The notes under the pieces: model-generated | What the model was told of the DNA's origin: nothing | Database searches by the model: none | The model's input: the letters and a program-made list of their open reading frames with translations, nothing else | Shown here: piece after piece, positions 23,271-34,633 of the stretch | How positions within the stretch are numbered: the first letter of the stretch is position 1 | How the letters are laid out: every line of letters starts with the position of its first letter | NCBI GenBank assembly: GCA_964017185.1 | Contig: OZ024884.1 | Span: 12,563,548 to 12,627,547, forward strand | Source: Rugalucina vietnamica | Lineage: Eukaryota > Mollusca > Bivalvia > Lucinida > Lucinidae | Length of the DNA stretch: 64,000 nt | Reading direction: 5' to 3' | Translations under genes and position numbers: made by a program

Positions 23271-24792
23271 CCGTATTCACATGCGTATAACACGCAGTTT
23301 TTTTTCCCAGATTGTGGTGTACAAAATTTGGTGCGCGTTTTGTATAGGAACACCAAATTTCAGACTTTTTTCGTAGGTCGCGAAAACTCATGACAATAGC
23401 TAAAATGATTGATAATGAGCTTCAAACTGCATACAAATGCCAATCGATGTGAGAAAACGTAAAGATCGGTTGATTTCCAAGGTTTCTACTGATTTTTATT
23501 GAGTAAAATCATTGTTTTTGTATATTTTGCATGTGTCGCGATGTTTTATGGAAGATCGACCGCCATTTTGGTAAGAAAGATAACTGCGAATTGTTGTTGT
23601 TTATAGAATAGAATAGAATAGAATAGAATAGAGCTCCGCCGTTGACTTTTCGGCGCAACCGGACTTGAATCACTTTTGCTTGTGGTGTTATACCTTTACA
23701 ATTACGATACCGTATTTACAATGCGCCATTCTCAAGCGCGAAAGAAGAAGTACATTATCGAAAATGGTAGATTAATACAAGATTTAGGTGTCCCAATTTT
23801 TGGACTTCAGTAATCACTGAACGAAAACATCGAGCAACGTTGCGTAACATGTGTCATTAATAGCCTTCAGCAACCTTTGTTTATGGTCACGTTATGGTCT
23901 ATCGATAATCTCCTAGCGGGTAATTGTGCATCGCTTGCCTTATTTTCACAGCTTTTATCACTAATCTTAAGAAAACAATGTGTGTCATTCACGCTTTGCT
24001 AGCATTATACTGTGTTGTCTAAAAATGACAATTATTACTTGTGAATACACAAGCTATTTAGGCAGCCGACACGGTTCATACACATATTATGCTTTCTATT
24101 AGAAAAGATGATTTTTAAGTTTTTACTGCCGGAAGATGAGTTATATTACTTGATCTCATAGTACCATAAAGAAAAACTGTTAGAAAACAGAACCTTGGCG
24201 AATGCCTGGCAAAGGATTTTTTTTTCTTCTTTTCTGATAGAACCATAAAGAGAAACTGTAAGAAAACTGCGTCTTGGCGAATGCCTAGCAAACAATGTTT
24301 TTTTATTTTTATTTATTTTTTTTTTTTTTTTTTCTTTCTTTCTCATAGTACCATGAAGAGATACTGAAAGAAAACTGCACCTTGGCGAATGCCTAGAAAA
24401 CGATTTTTTTTTTCTTTCTTTCTTTTTTTTTTTTTTTTATTTTTTTTTTTCTCAAAGTACCATAAAGAGATACTTAAAGAAAACTGCACCTTGGCGAATG
24501 CCTAGCAAACAATTTTTTTTTCTTTCTTTTTTTTTTTTTCTTTTCTTTTTAATTTTCTTTTTCTTTTCAATTCATCATTGATGAGATGCCAGTGTCGTAT
24601 ACTACGATGGGTGATTGAAATTGGAGAGGAAGGTTTATATGAACTTACAATGCTCAGTTTAGTACAGCTTCGATCTGTGGTCCAAATCTGCCACGTGTTA
24701 TGTATAGGAACATGACTTTTTTCACCAGATTTGACCCCTAAAAATTGAGTGCGTGTTATGCACGAGTGCGCATAATACATCGCGAAGTACGG
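23271..24792. mobile_element. Nested element with TA duplication
   Basis: Begins CCGTATTCACATGCGTATAA and ends CATCGCGAAGTACGG; the ends are imperfect complements sharing CGTATAACACGC-like motifs. The host TIR element is continuous around a single TA at the matching site in the other copies (ATTGTAATTGC). Contains GAATAGAATA repeats near 23610 and a VNTR at 24148. No transposase. Confidence 0.72.
24148..24545. repeat. VNTR with constant CTTGGCGAATGCCTAG block
   Basis: Four units of about 85-110 bp, each with ACCATAAAGAGAAACTGWAA, GAAAACTGC, CTTGGCGAATGCCTAGCAAA and a variable TTTC-rich spacer. The spacers differ in length; the coding-like block does not change. Confidence 0.75.
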
Positions 24793-25516
24793 TAATTGCT
24801 TAGTTAAAGCACATTTTTATTTCAAAATTCTTTGCACAACATATACAATGCATATTAAGAACACACATTTTTAACAGAGTAAAGACAAAAACAGAATTTT
24901 ATCAATTTAAGCAGTTACCTGATCGGTATCTACATGGCAAAAATTCCACATAGTAAGTTAAAAATTTCACTCGAGTTTGCCGTTTTTAAAGGTCATTTAG
25001 TTTGAAGCTGTCACTCAAATCAGCAGATCAATCAATCCAGATGTCTTTGAGGACAACATGAAAAAAAACTCTGATCTTCGGAACACATGGTCTTCTTGTG
25101 TGATGCAAATGCTCAAACGGCAAACTTGAGTGAAAGGGGCTGTATTAATTTTTTAGTACAAGATGACAACATGTCAGTTTCATCAAAATCATCTATAAGG
25201 ATGATGCCTGTAGTATACTGGTCAAAATTAGTTTAGCACTCAGATTGATTTTAGCTCATCTTGCTAAAGTGAATCATTTGAATTCAGTAGTCAAGAAGGT
25301 GCCTTCAAAATCAAAAGACCGCTTCCGTAAGTATTTTTAGTATACTGGTTAAAATAAGTTAAAGCATAAAGTAATTTTTTTAAGCTTTTTAGCTTTTAGT
25401 GACACATTTGATTTTCAACGTGCTAGAAGTGTGGTCAGCAAAGCCGTCTCCAAAGATGATGCTTCCTTAAGTATTTATAGTATACTGGTCAAAATAAGTC
25501 TAGCACAAAGTATTAT

Positions 25517-25744
25517 TTAACCCATATCTGACAAATTGATTCTCCCATCATTATCATTAGGGTGAGTCCACTTTTATTTTTAGGGGTGTCAGGAGTGATT
25601 TTTAAATTTTATTCTATTTTCGATGAAAATTCTCTAAGCAAACAGAATAGCCCCAGATGGGACGCCGCGTTCTGCGGCGTCTCATCTGGGGCTATCCTGT
25701 TTGCCTATGTCCCATAAAAGGGACGCCAGGCTTAAATGAGTTAA
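25517..25744 (-). repeat. Palindromic MITE with TTAA ends, copy 1
   Basis: The core GACGCCGCGTTCTGCGGCGTC is flanked by AGCCCCAGATG and CATCTGGGGCT. Ends are TTAACCCATA and AATGAGTTAA. The same element lies inverted at 28578-28805. Confidence 0.75.
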
Positions 25745-25750
25745 GCTAAA

Positions 25751-25825
25751 AGTGAAGCATTTGATTGTGAAGTACAATATGACTCAGACTACATAAAAGC
25801 TTTGTCTTACAAACACTACACCAAT
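25751..25825 (+). pseudogene. Best-preserved exon-2 copy
   Basis: 25 open codons, beginning SEAFDCEVQYDSD, aligned without gaps to SETFEFDVQDDDM of exon 2, with an intact GTAAGT donor. The acceptor side is missing because a TTAA-flanked MITE (25517-25744) ends just before it, so it is unlikely to be spliced normally. Confidence 0.65.
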
Positions 25826-26082
25826 GTAAGTATTTCTAGTATACTGGTCAAAATAAGTAAAGCACAAATTTTTAGCTCACTTGGAGCAGTATTCAGCAAA
25901 GCTTATCATTTGGTGTGCATGTTGGCACTGTCTAAAATCCTCAAAGGATGCAGCTTCTGTTATATAGTACTTAACATAATACTGATATGCTGATCAAAGT
26001 GCATGTAAGTTAAGCACAAAGATTGTTTGTACTTATCAACAAAAAATAACAGTGTATTTGTTATATTCATGTTTGAAATTTT

Positions 26083-26245
26083 AACGGACTGGCGCAGGGG
26101 TAGAGTGATTGACTTGGGTCCCAGAGGTCCGGGTTTGATCATTAGCCGGGGCGCCTTTCGTTGTGGCCTTGAGCAAGTGACATTTCCTCAGCTCCTGAGG
26201 TAATGGTCAGAAGTTGATCGACTCAGTACACAGTAAAAAAAAAAA
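26083..26245 (+). repeat. tRNA-derived SINE, A-rich tail
   Basis: TGGCGCAGGGGTAGAGTGAT looks like an A box and GGTCCGGGTTTGATC like a B box. Then comes a body with GTGGCCTTGAGCAAGTGACA and an A run from 26236. Confidence 0.6.
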
Positions 26246-26596
26246 GAAAAAAAAATTGGAATAAACGCAGAGTTTGTGCGGAATACAGGTTAAGTAAAAC
26301 TTGGAAAAATGAAAATAAAAATGTGTAAATTGCACTTTACATTACAAATTGTTATTGCCAACTTTCCTCTATGTTTTTGTAAATGGGTAATACAAGAATG
26401 TTGTTGTTGCTTTTAATATGTTAAAGCTTATTTAACAGTCTATGATATTAATTAACAAAACCAATCAGACTACAGACAGATAGTAAGATACAATATGTTT
26501 TCTTTCTTATTGTTGATTTCTAAACAGCAAAAGCATACGACAGTGCTGCACATGGTATTATAACATGTGTTACAATGTTTATTTGTAGATAGCATT
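26246..26596. other. No recognisable feature
   Basis: AT-rich intron sequence. Confidence 0.45.
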
Positions 26597-26842
26597 CATT
26601 ACGAAAACTTGCCCATACAATAAACACGGATTTTTCCAGCTGTAAAATTTGAAAATTTTATTGGAAAATTTTGATAATTTCAAAATATTTGCTTAACACA
26701 TAGATTGTGGGTACACGTTAGAACCGCCTAAAACATAGATTGTGGGTACACGTTAGAACTGCCTCGCCGAGGCGGTTCTAACAAGTTCCCACAATCTATG
26801 TTTTGGATCAAACATAAGAAAAACAGTCTTGTTTTCCTGATG
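26597..26842 (-). repeat. FB2 palindromic repeat
   Basis: Complete in outline: CATTACGAAAACTTGCCCAT at the left, the core GAACTGCCTCGCCGAGGCGG, and GTTTTCCTGATG at the right. A duplicated GATTGTGGGTACACGTTAGA precedes the core. Confidence 0.78.
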
Positions 26843-27176
26843 CATAGACAAAATTATTTCTTGTACTGAAACAGGAGTATACCACATTATGGGTTTTTCA
26901 AGCAATTATTTCCAACTTTTTGCTAAATTATCACTGAGAAAAAAAACAACAATATTTTATTTCATGTCATTATTTTGCGTCAGACATGTCTGTGAAATTA
27001 AGAATCTGCTTAAACCCTTGTTTACTTCATACAATAGTAATACATGTACTCCTGGTTTTACAGTGTTATACACTATTTCAGTTTATCATATGATGCTGCT
27101 GTTTTCCAGTGGATAACGTCATGTAATAAAAAATTTTATGACCACACATGTATTAACACTTTAGCGGGAATATGTA

Positions 27177-28495
27177 ACACGGCTAACAAACCTTTAAATG
27201 CGTAACCGCGGTTAAGAAAAGAAATCCGATTCATGTCCTTCCGGTTTCGCATCAGATGACCAACAAAAGGTAAACAAACTTTTGCAGCTCATGTTTCCGA
27301 GTAAAATATTTCGATTCGAAGACAAATATTATAATTCTTTCAATGCTATTTTATTAGTTAGACATTGCTATATTTGGACCCCAAAGGATTTCCAGATTTT
27401 TTTCTTTACAATCATGATTTTTATTCCCTACCCCAAAACACATTTTGGGATTGCATTGTACTCGACGAAAATGTGGGTCAGTCGCAGGGATATTTTTAGA
27501 TTTCCGCTCATTACGTCCATATTAACGGAAAGCAATAAGTGCGCAGATGATTTTAACATTGTGTGAGGTCTGGTGACAGTTTCGTTGCCTCTGGCCAATG
27601 CATTCTATGCATATGTGCTTAAAAGCTGTGTCAACATTTCGGTTACGAATTTAATCATTAGAATGATAGCAATATAATCATTATAGAACACATGTATTAA
27701 AGTTTTTGTTTTTGTTAATTGTTTGACGCTGAAGATTATTGTCACAATAGGTGCTTACTCAAATTTGGTGTGTTTGTGATATTTGCAGTGAAAATGTTTG
27801 ATATAAAATAATTCAAACTGTCTATGAAATACATGTAATACAATAGTTCACATGCATGATATTCCTGTTCATGAAGACGATTTTACAGCATTCTGTATAC
27901 TTTAATTTGTTTTTTCTTGGTTTTATGTCTTTCAAAACGCTTTACAGGGAAATAAATACCATAACTTGAACAGGTTGAGGTTTTCAAACGTATCTTGAAA
28001 TATAGCCTTCATATTTTAATGATTAAATGCGTACCCATCTTTTCTTTCCCTTCAAATCGATAATGCCGGGCACTAACACAACGAAATACTGGCACAGACA
28101 TCAGATGCAATTTAGTTAATACATATCTGTAAATTTGTCGTGGAGCAATCACTAAAATTTGATATTTACCAGCAAATTGTTCAATTTTTAGTTGTATTTC
28201 GCCGACTTTGGCCTTGTTGGAACACCGGGTTCGAAGAAGGGAATAAATAACTCAAAGACCATCAAATTATTTTGCGAGCTACTTTAGTGCTGACTTACAA
28301 TAGTAAATAAGTGACAAAATAGCATTCATAGATAATCGATATATTTCTGTACTAAAATATAATCATCATCAATCGATCCTAGTAGTGTATGTTTTGTTTA
28401 CCTTTTCTTGGTCTTCATATGCGCAACCGGAAGGGCGTGAATCGGATTTTCTTTCTTAACCGGCGGTTACGCATTTAAAGGTTTGTTAGCCGTGT
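27177..28495. mobile_element. 1.3-kb element with about 100-bp TIRs
   Basis: The left arm (27177-27272) and right arm (28394-28495) are complementary, beginning ACACGGCTAACAAACC and ending GGTTTGTTAGCCGTGT. GTA flanks both sides, which may be a 3-bp target duplication. The interior has only short frames, so it is non-autonomous or decayed. Confidence 0.75.
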
Positions 28496-28577
28496 GTAAT
28501 GCCATTGACAACATCTGTAACAACAGTGTACATTTTCATTGAAAATATACCCACTTTGAAGGCGATAAAATCCTATT

Positions 28578-28805
28578 TTAACTCATTTAAGCCTGGCGTC
28601 CTTTTTATGGGACATAGGCAAACAGAATAGCCCCAGATGTGACACCGCAGAACGTGGCATACCATCTGGGGCTATTCTGTTTGCTTAGAAAATTTTCATC
28701 GAAAAATTAAATAAAATTTAAAAATCACTCCTGATGCCCTAAAAATGAAAGTGGACTCGCCCAATTGATAATGATGGGAAAATCCATTCGTCAAATATGG
28801 GTTAA
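28578..28805 (+). repeat. Palindromic MITE with TTAA ends, copy 2
   Basis: Inverse of 25517-25744: TTAACTCATTTAAGCCTGGC, core AGCCCCAGATGTGACACCGC, end ATATGGGTTAA. The hairpin arms have diverged independently from copy 1. Confidence 0.75.
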
Positions 28806-28991
28806 AATTTTTAGTCATAATATTATGATAAAACAAATCACACTTGGGTCATTTCTTATGAAATTCATTTAACTCGCCGAAGGCTCGTGTAATAAAAATT
28901 TCATATGAAATTACCACTTGTGTAAGATCCTCTATTTTCTTAATTTTTCTACAAGAAACTTTCGTGTGCTCGCCAGAATTTCCTTATTAAA

Positions 28992-29652
28992 ACAGCAGTC
29001 ACACATTAGTGTATAACCCAAACGCGCGCCGGGCGTATGAAAAATGTCAACACGCTGAAGATTTTGGACGTATAAAAATTAATTTGTACCTTTAACTCGC
29101 TTTAGCAGTCACACATTAGCGCGCGACTGAGGCGTGTGCCGAACGTATAAAAAATCTCAAAGTTTTAGAGTACATTTGTCCTACGTCCCAGACACACTAA
29201 GCACACGCTATGGACACGCAGCGAACGTTCAACGCACGCCTCACACACGCTAGGGGCACGCTACTGAAGCAATATCTCATAAAATCAGAACGCGCGTGGA
29301 GCGTACACTGGCGTGCCTCAAACGTGTGCCAAACGCGTTCGAAGCGTATTCAACGCGCCTGTAGCGCGCGTGGAACTTATTCGAAACGTATAAGTCACAC
29401 ACCCGGGACACGCCGAGCTTCTAGAAAATTTTAAAGCATGTTTAAAATTTTTTTGATCCGAAACGCGCACGAAACGCGTGATGATTTTTAGCGACATACA
29501 GCGACATGCGCCGGACGTACACCAAGCGTACACAACGTACTAGTAACGCGTTTCCAACGTGTCTCCAACGTGTGTCTGGCGTATGTGGAATTTTGCAATT
29601 TTTCAACACGCCCGGCGCGCGTTTCACTTAAACGCTAATGTGTGACTGCTGT
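28992..29652. repeat. ACGCG-rich MITE with TTAAA duplication
   Basis: Ends ACAGCAGTCACACATTAG and CTAATGTGTGACTGCTGT are exact complements; TTAAA flanks both (28987-28991, 29653-29657). The interior consists of variants of GCGCGYCNAACGTGTC and is much richer in CG than its surroundings. Confidence 0.78.
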
Positions 29653-29868
29653 TTAAATGAGGTAATTCTTACAAACTTATTTTTAAAAACATCAGTTTTG
29701 ACAAAGCCAAAATTTGTTATTCCCAAATTGTCATATTTTTGGCAAAACAAATTATTGTCCAAAGTTATGATTAGGTATTCTGGCAGGAAGAGTTGGCGTC
29801 ATCCCAGCATGGCTGAAAAAATGTTTAAACACAAACTCAAGCAACCAACCAGCAGCTGGCCATTTTAT

Positions 29869-30094
29869 GAGCCTCGACACAAGAAAAACAGTCTTTGGGG
29901 TTTACCGGGTCTGACAAACTGGCCTGTACAATCACAGAAGCTTCGGATTTAAAAAGATTAGGAATTATACTATCCAGTAGCAAAAACAAAGACAATTTCT
30001 GCACAGCTGCACATTTTCTGCACAGTTTCTGCACAGCTGATCTGCGCCTTTGTTTTCACATGGGCAAAAATCTTGTTTTCTCATGACAGGGCTC
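29869..30094 (-). repeat. FB1 foldback MITE, degenerate
   Basis: Begins GAGCCTCGACACAAG and ends TTTTCTCATGACAGGGCTC. The hairpin is reduced to repeated TTTCTGCACAG blocks. Confidence 0.78.
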
Positions 30095-30745
30095 ATATTG
30101 TGCCTTCGGTTTTGAATACATAAATTGACGCAACCTAACTTGTATCTACCATTTTACTTTTGGAGTGAAACCAAAATGAACAAATGAGCCGTCTCATGGG
30201 AAAACCAACAATCTGCATAGGCGAAAACAAAGATGCAGATCAGCTTCGCGGTAACCGCGAAGCTGATCAGCGCCTTTGTTTTTTGCTACTCGGATAGTAC
30301 AATTCCTCCTCTACTTAACTCCATAATTTCATGCTTCTAGCCTGCTTCTGTAGCTGTACAGGCTGGTTTGTGTCGGACCTGTTCGGAAACCACATCGTTG
30401 GTTTTCCCACGAGGCGGCTCAAATAAAGTATGTTTGGCCTAAGCATTTTCAGTCTTAATTAGTAGAGACTGACCAGATTCAACCAGTGCAAACTTTAATT
30501 AAATGAATGGAATCAAAGTCTTTTATTCGGACGGACTCATAAGACTTGGTTTAAGCTGGTCCTCAGCTATTAGATAAAGAAGTATAAGCTTGCATAAAAC
30601 AACAACAACAACAACAAAAAAAAAAGCAATCTTGGATGCACTCTTAACATTGGGTGTCTGGGACCAATGCATAGACGCACTTTTTACATATTATATAAAT
30701 GATCATAAATATTGTATAAGACGAAAAATGTTATGGTTTAGTTAG
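29919..30745 (+). repeat. Segmental duplication, copy A
   Basis: Matches 33188-33755 from CTGGCCTGTACAATCACA to ATTGTATAAG, with scattered differences. It includes the right half of the FB1 element at 29869 and carries an extra FB1 (30186-30420) that copy B lacks. Confidence 0.75.
30186..30420 (+). repeat. FB1 foldback MITE with a matching empty site in the window
   Basis: Complete copy with the CTTCGCGGTAACCGCGAAG loop and AAAT on both sides (30182-30185, 30421-30424). The paralogous position in copy B of the duplication (about 33431-33448) has no insertion and one AT-rich target. Confidence 0.92.
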
Positions 30746-30910
30746 TCCCAGTCAACAGCTCTGGTCATATCGAGAAGTTGCCTCCATTTTATGGGACTTT
30801 TACCCAAAATTAGGATATCATGACATCCAAGAAGTGCTTCAAATGTAACCACCCACTTAAGCTAGTAGGGCTTATAAATATGTAGTTAGTGTGGAAATTT
30901 TTTATATGCA

Positions 30911-33154
30911 TCAGGAAAATATGTCTGTGCAATGTTTACCCCCTTAACCCCCACTTTCATATAGCAAAAGTGGTGTATGCAGGGGTATACCTGTTTTTTA
31001 GCTCACCTGAGCCGTCAGGCTCACAAGGTGAGCTTATAGTATACCCATGCTCCGTCGTCCGTCCGTCCGTCCGTCCGTCGTCCGTCGTCCGTCCGTCCGT
31101 CGTCCACCATTTTCAAAGATCTTCTCCTCTGAAACCGCTTGGCCAATCAAAGCCAAATTTTACATGAAGCATCTATGGGAAGGGGGAACCAATGTGTATA
31201 TAAATAATCCAGGTCACATGACCAAGATGGCCGCCATGCCCATATATGGTAAAAACCCTTCAAAAATCTTCTTCTCCGGAACCACTGGACCGATTTCAAC
31301 CAAACTTGGCATGAAGCATTAATGGCTCAAGCACTACAATGTGTATATAAATCATGACCCTATGATGACCTTGACCTATTTTACGGCAAGGTCAACATAG
31401 GTCGCGAATGCATTTGAATGGGAAAAATTGTTAAATTGTCATTTAAAGGAAAAATCTTGCAGAAAATGAGCAGTAGGACTGAATATTAATGATTCTGAAA
31501 AAAATTGGGCACCAGGGGCTCATCCGCCCCCACCCCGGGGCAATATACATGTATATCTCCATAATATTCAAACATCTTCTCCTCTGAAACCGCTTGGCCA
31601 ATCAAAGCGAAATTTTATGTGAAGCATCAATAGGAAGGGGTAACAAATATGTATATAAAAAATCCAGGTCACATGACCAAGATGGCCGCCATGCCCATAT
31701 ATGGTAAAAACCGTTCAAAAATCTTCTTCTCCAGAACCGGTTGACCGATTTCAACGAAACTTGGCACGAAGCATCGATGGCTCAAGCACTACAATGTGTA
31801 TATAAATCATGACCCTGTGTTGACCTTGACCTATTTTACGGGAAGGTCAACATAGGTCACCAATGCATTTGAATGGGGAAAATTGTTAAATTGTCATTTA
31901 AAGGAAAAATCTTGCAGAAAATGAGCAGTAGGACTGAATATTAATGATTCTGAAAAAAATTGGGCACCAGGGGCTCATCCGCCCCCACCCCGGGGCAATA
32001 TACATGTATATCTCCATAATATTCAAACATCTTCTCCTCTGAAACCGCTTGGCCAATCAAAGCGAAATTTTATGTGAAGCATCAATAGGAAGGGGTAACA
32101 AATATGTATATAAAAAATCCAGGTCACATGACCAAGATGGCCGCCATGCCCATATATGGTAAAAACCGTTCAAAAATCTTCTTCTCCAGAACCGGTTGAC
32201 CGATTTCAACGAAACTTGGCACGAAGCATCGATGGCTCAAGCACTACAATGTGTATATAAATCATGACCCTGTGATGACCTTGACCTATTTTACGGGAAG
32301 GTCAACATAGGTCACCAATGCATTTGAATGGGGAAAACTTTTAAAATGTCATTTAAAGTGAAAGTCTTGCAGGAAATGGGCAGTAGGACTGGATATTAAT
32401 GATTCTGAAAAAAATTGGACCCCAGGGGCTCATGTGCCCCCACCCCGGGGCAATATACATGTATATTTCCATAATATTCAAACGTCTTCTCCTCTGAAAC
32501 CGCTTGGCCAAACAAAGCCAAATTTTAAGTGAAGCATCTATAGAATGGGGGAATCAATGTGTATATAAATAATCTAGGTCACATGACCAAGATGGCTGCC
32601 ATGCCCATATATGGTAAAAACCCATCAAAAATCATCTTCTCTGAAACCAATAGACTGATTTCAAGGAAACTTGGCGTGAGGCATCGATGGCTAAAGTACT
32701 CCAATGTATATATAAATCATGACCCTGTGATGACCTTGACCAAGTTTATGGCAAGGTCAACATGGGTTGCCTGTGCATCTGAATTGGGAAAACTGTTAAA
32801 ATGTCATTTGAAGGAAAAAGCCAACAGGAAATTGGCAAATGGACAGAATATTGAAGATTCTGAAAAAAGAAAATGGCCCAAGGGCTTATCTGCCCCTGCA
32901 CTGGAGTTAAATACCATAATATTCAAACATGTTTATTGGTATATGCAGCTGATCTCAGGTGAGCGTTTACAGGACCATTGGTCCTCTGGTCTTATTTTTG
33001 CTCCAAAACATAGATTATGGGCGAGGCGGTTCTAATGTATGTAGACACAATCTATGTTTTGATCAAAAATATCAAAAATTTTCTACTGAAAATTTTCAAT
33101 TTTAACAACTTAGGAAAAATCTGTATATTACAATGGGCGTGTTTTTGTAATGAC
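30911..33154 (+). repeat. FB2 repeat interrupted by H1
   Basis: The left part (30911-30998) ends GGGGTATACCTGTTTTT. The right part resumes at 32991 with CTTATTTTTGCTCCAAAACA, which is the continuous sequence in other FB2 copies. Confidence 0.78.
30999..32990 (+). mobile_element. H1 Helentron-like element, copy b
   Basis: TAGCTCACCTGAGCC at the left; CTCAGGTGAGCG, the hairpin AGGACCATTGGTCCT and CTGGT at the right. After a CGTCC-repeat leader come four units of about 455 bp, starting near 31105, 31560, 32018 and 32468. The second and third are nearly identical, so amplification is recent. No target duplication: the flanks join to restore uninterrupted FB2. Confidence 0.75.
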
Positions 33155-33186
33155 AGTTAAAAAGATCTTTTGAGCTGCATTATTCT

Positions 33187-33349
33187 GGCTTGTACAATCA
33201 CAAAAGCTTCAGATTTATGCAGATTAGGAATTCTACTATCCAGTAGCAAAAACAGAGACAATTACTGCACTGCTGCACAGTTACTGCACAGCTGATCTGC
33301 ACCTTTGTTTTCACATAGGCAAAAATCTGGTTTTCTCATGACGGGGCTC
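33187..33349 (-). repeat. FB1 fragment in duplication copy B
   Basis: Starts inside the one-sided segment (TCTGGCTTGTACAATCAC) and ends TTTTCTCATGACGGGGCTC. Its counterpart is the right half of 29869-30094. Confidence 0.75.
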
Positions 33350-33755
33350 ATATTGTGCCTTAGGTTTTGAATACATAAATTGAAGCAACCTAACTGGTAT
33401 CTACCATTTTCCTTTTGGAGTGAAACCAAAACGAATTAATAAAATATGTTTGGCCTAAGCATTTACATTCTGAACTAGAGACTGACCAGTTTCAACCAGT
33501 GCAAATTATTGGAATCTAAGACTTTTATATACAAGGACTGACTCATAGTAACTGTTCAAGGTGACCAAGTAATCGACTATTAAGGTAAAAAAGGAAGCTT
33601 GCATAAAACAAAAAAGTAAGCTTGCATAAAACCAATCTTGGATGCACTCTAAACATTGAGCGTCTAGGACCAATGCATAGATGCACTTTTTACATATTAT
33701 ATAAATGATCATAAAATTGTATAAGCCCAAAAAATGTTAAAGCGTAGTTGGTGTG
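33188..33755 (+). repeat. Segmental duplication, copy B
   Basis: Paralogous to 29919-30745 and shorter, because the FB1 insertion is absent. It has its own small duplication of AAGCTTGCATAAAAC near 33595-33630. Confidence 0.75.
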
Positions 33756-33806
33756 GAAATATAACAGTCAAATAGGTCTTTTGAGCTTCATAATTCGTAA
33801 TTAATT

Positions 33807-34029
33807 GAGCCTTGACATGAGAAAACCATTCTTTGTGGGTTTCCGACCAGGTTTGACACAAACCGGCCTGTACAGTCACAGAGGAAAGCTAGAGGTATAT
33901 AAGTAGAGAAGTACTTGTACTGTCCATGTAGCAAAAACAAAGGCGCTGTTCTGCTGTTCAGCAGTGCACAGCTGATCTTTGCCTTTGTTTTTGCATAGAC
34001 AAAGATCCGTTTTTCTCTTGACGCAGCTC
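33807..34029 (-). repeat. FB1 foldback MITE
   Basis: Begins GAGCCTTGACATGAG, ends TTTTTCTCTTGACGCAGCTC and has AATT at both flanks (33803-33806, 34030-34033). The hairpin arms are short and decayed. Confidence 0.85.
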
Positions 34030-34098
34030 AATTCATAATCTCTATGCATGTTGCCGTTTTAGAAAATACATTGTATGTAAATGTATTACGTTTTAAAT

Positions 34099-34332
34099 CA
34101 GCTGTGCGTGAGAAAATTAACAATTTGGGTTCCGACGAGGACCGCCACAAACCAAGCTGTACAGTCACAGAAGATGGTTAGAGGCTGGAAATTTTGGATT
34201 TAGAAAGTAGAGGAATTGTACTATCCATGTGGCGAAAACAAAGGCGCTGATCAGCTTCGCAGTTACTGCGAAGCTGATCTGCGCCTTTGTTTTCGCCTAT
34301 GCAGATTGTTGGTTTTCCCCATGCAGTGGCTC
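34099..34332 (-). repeat. FB1 foldback MITE
   Basis: Begins CAGCTGTGCGTGAGAAAA and ends GGTTTTCCCCATGCAGTGGCTC. The hairpin (34232-34297) is well preserved, with the CTTCGCAGTTACTGCGAAG loop. No clear target duplication. Confidence 0.83.
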
Positions 34333-34349
34333 CAATGTATTTTATTTAA

Positions 34350-34432
34350 CAGAAACGACACAACGTAAGTAATCACGTTTTTATCTAATGGCATTAGATA
34401 AAAACGTGATTACTTACGTTGTGTCGTTTCTG
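34350..34432. repeat. Perfect 41-bp palindrome
   Basis: Two 41-base arms, exact complements, separated by one G at 34391. The left arm starts CAGAAACGACACAACGTAAG. No second copy is visible in the window. Confidence 0.9.
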
Positions 34433-34633
34433 ACAGGATGATGTAAAACAGAGAAAGCAAGCGTCATTGTCACATGTGCCGTAAATGTCAATGTCACTAG
34501 TATTTTCAATGTCACTAGAATTTAATTGCAGTATGATAGGCGCCAAAAATCGGAAACTTTTGCAATAAAAATGCTTCATTTAGGAATGACGCCTGTAATT
34601 ATCTTAAAGATGGGGAAGTTAAAATACATTTCA

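Larger units (their letters stand above)
23069..25142 (+). mobile_element. TA-target TIR element, copy 2
   Basis: The ends CAGCCCCTTTCACTCGAG and TTGAGTGAAAGGGGCTG are flanked by TA. The interior matches copies at 13184 and 38888, apart from a 1.5-kb insertion at 23271-24792. It splits the series of exon-2 echoes. Confidence 0.82.
25156..25960 (+). pseudogene. Series of decayed exon-2 copies
   Basis: Five further echoes of exon 2 plus its donor side: 25156-25237, 25268-25326 (donor GTAAGT kept, frame shifted), 25398-25466 (23 open codons, donor changed to TTAAGT), 25751-25825 and 25891-25960. Each is followed by a version of GTATACTGGTCAAAATAAGT from intron 2. They are aligned by shared segments such as AGTGANNCATTTGA and AAAGATGA. 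Confidence 0.72.
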
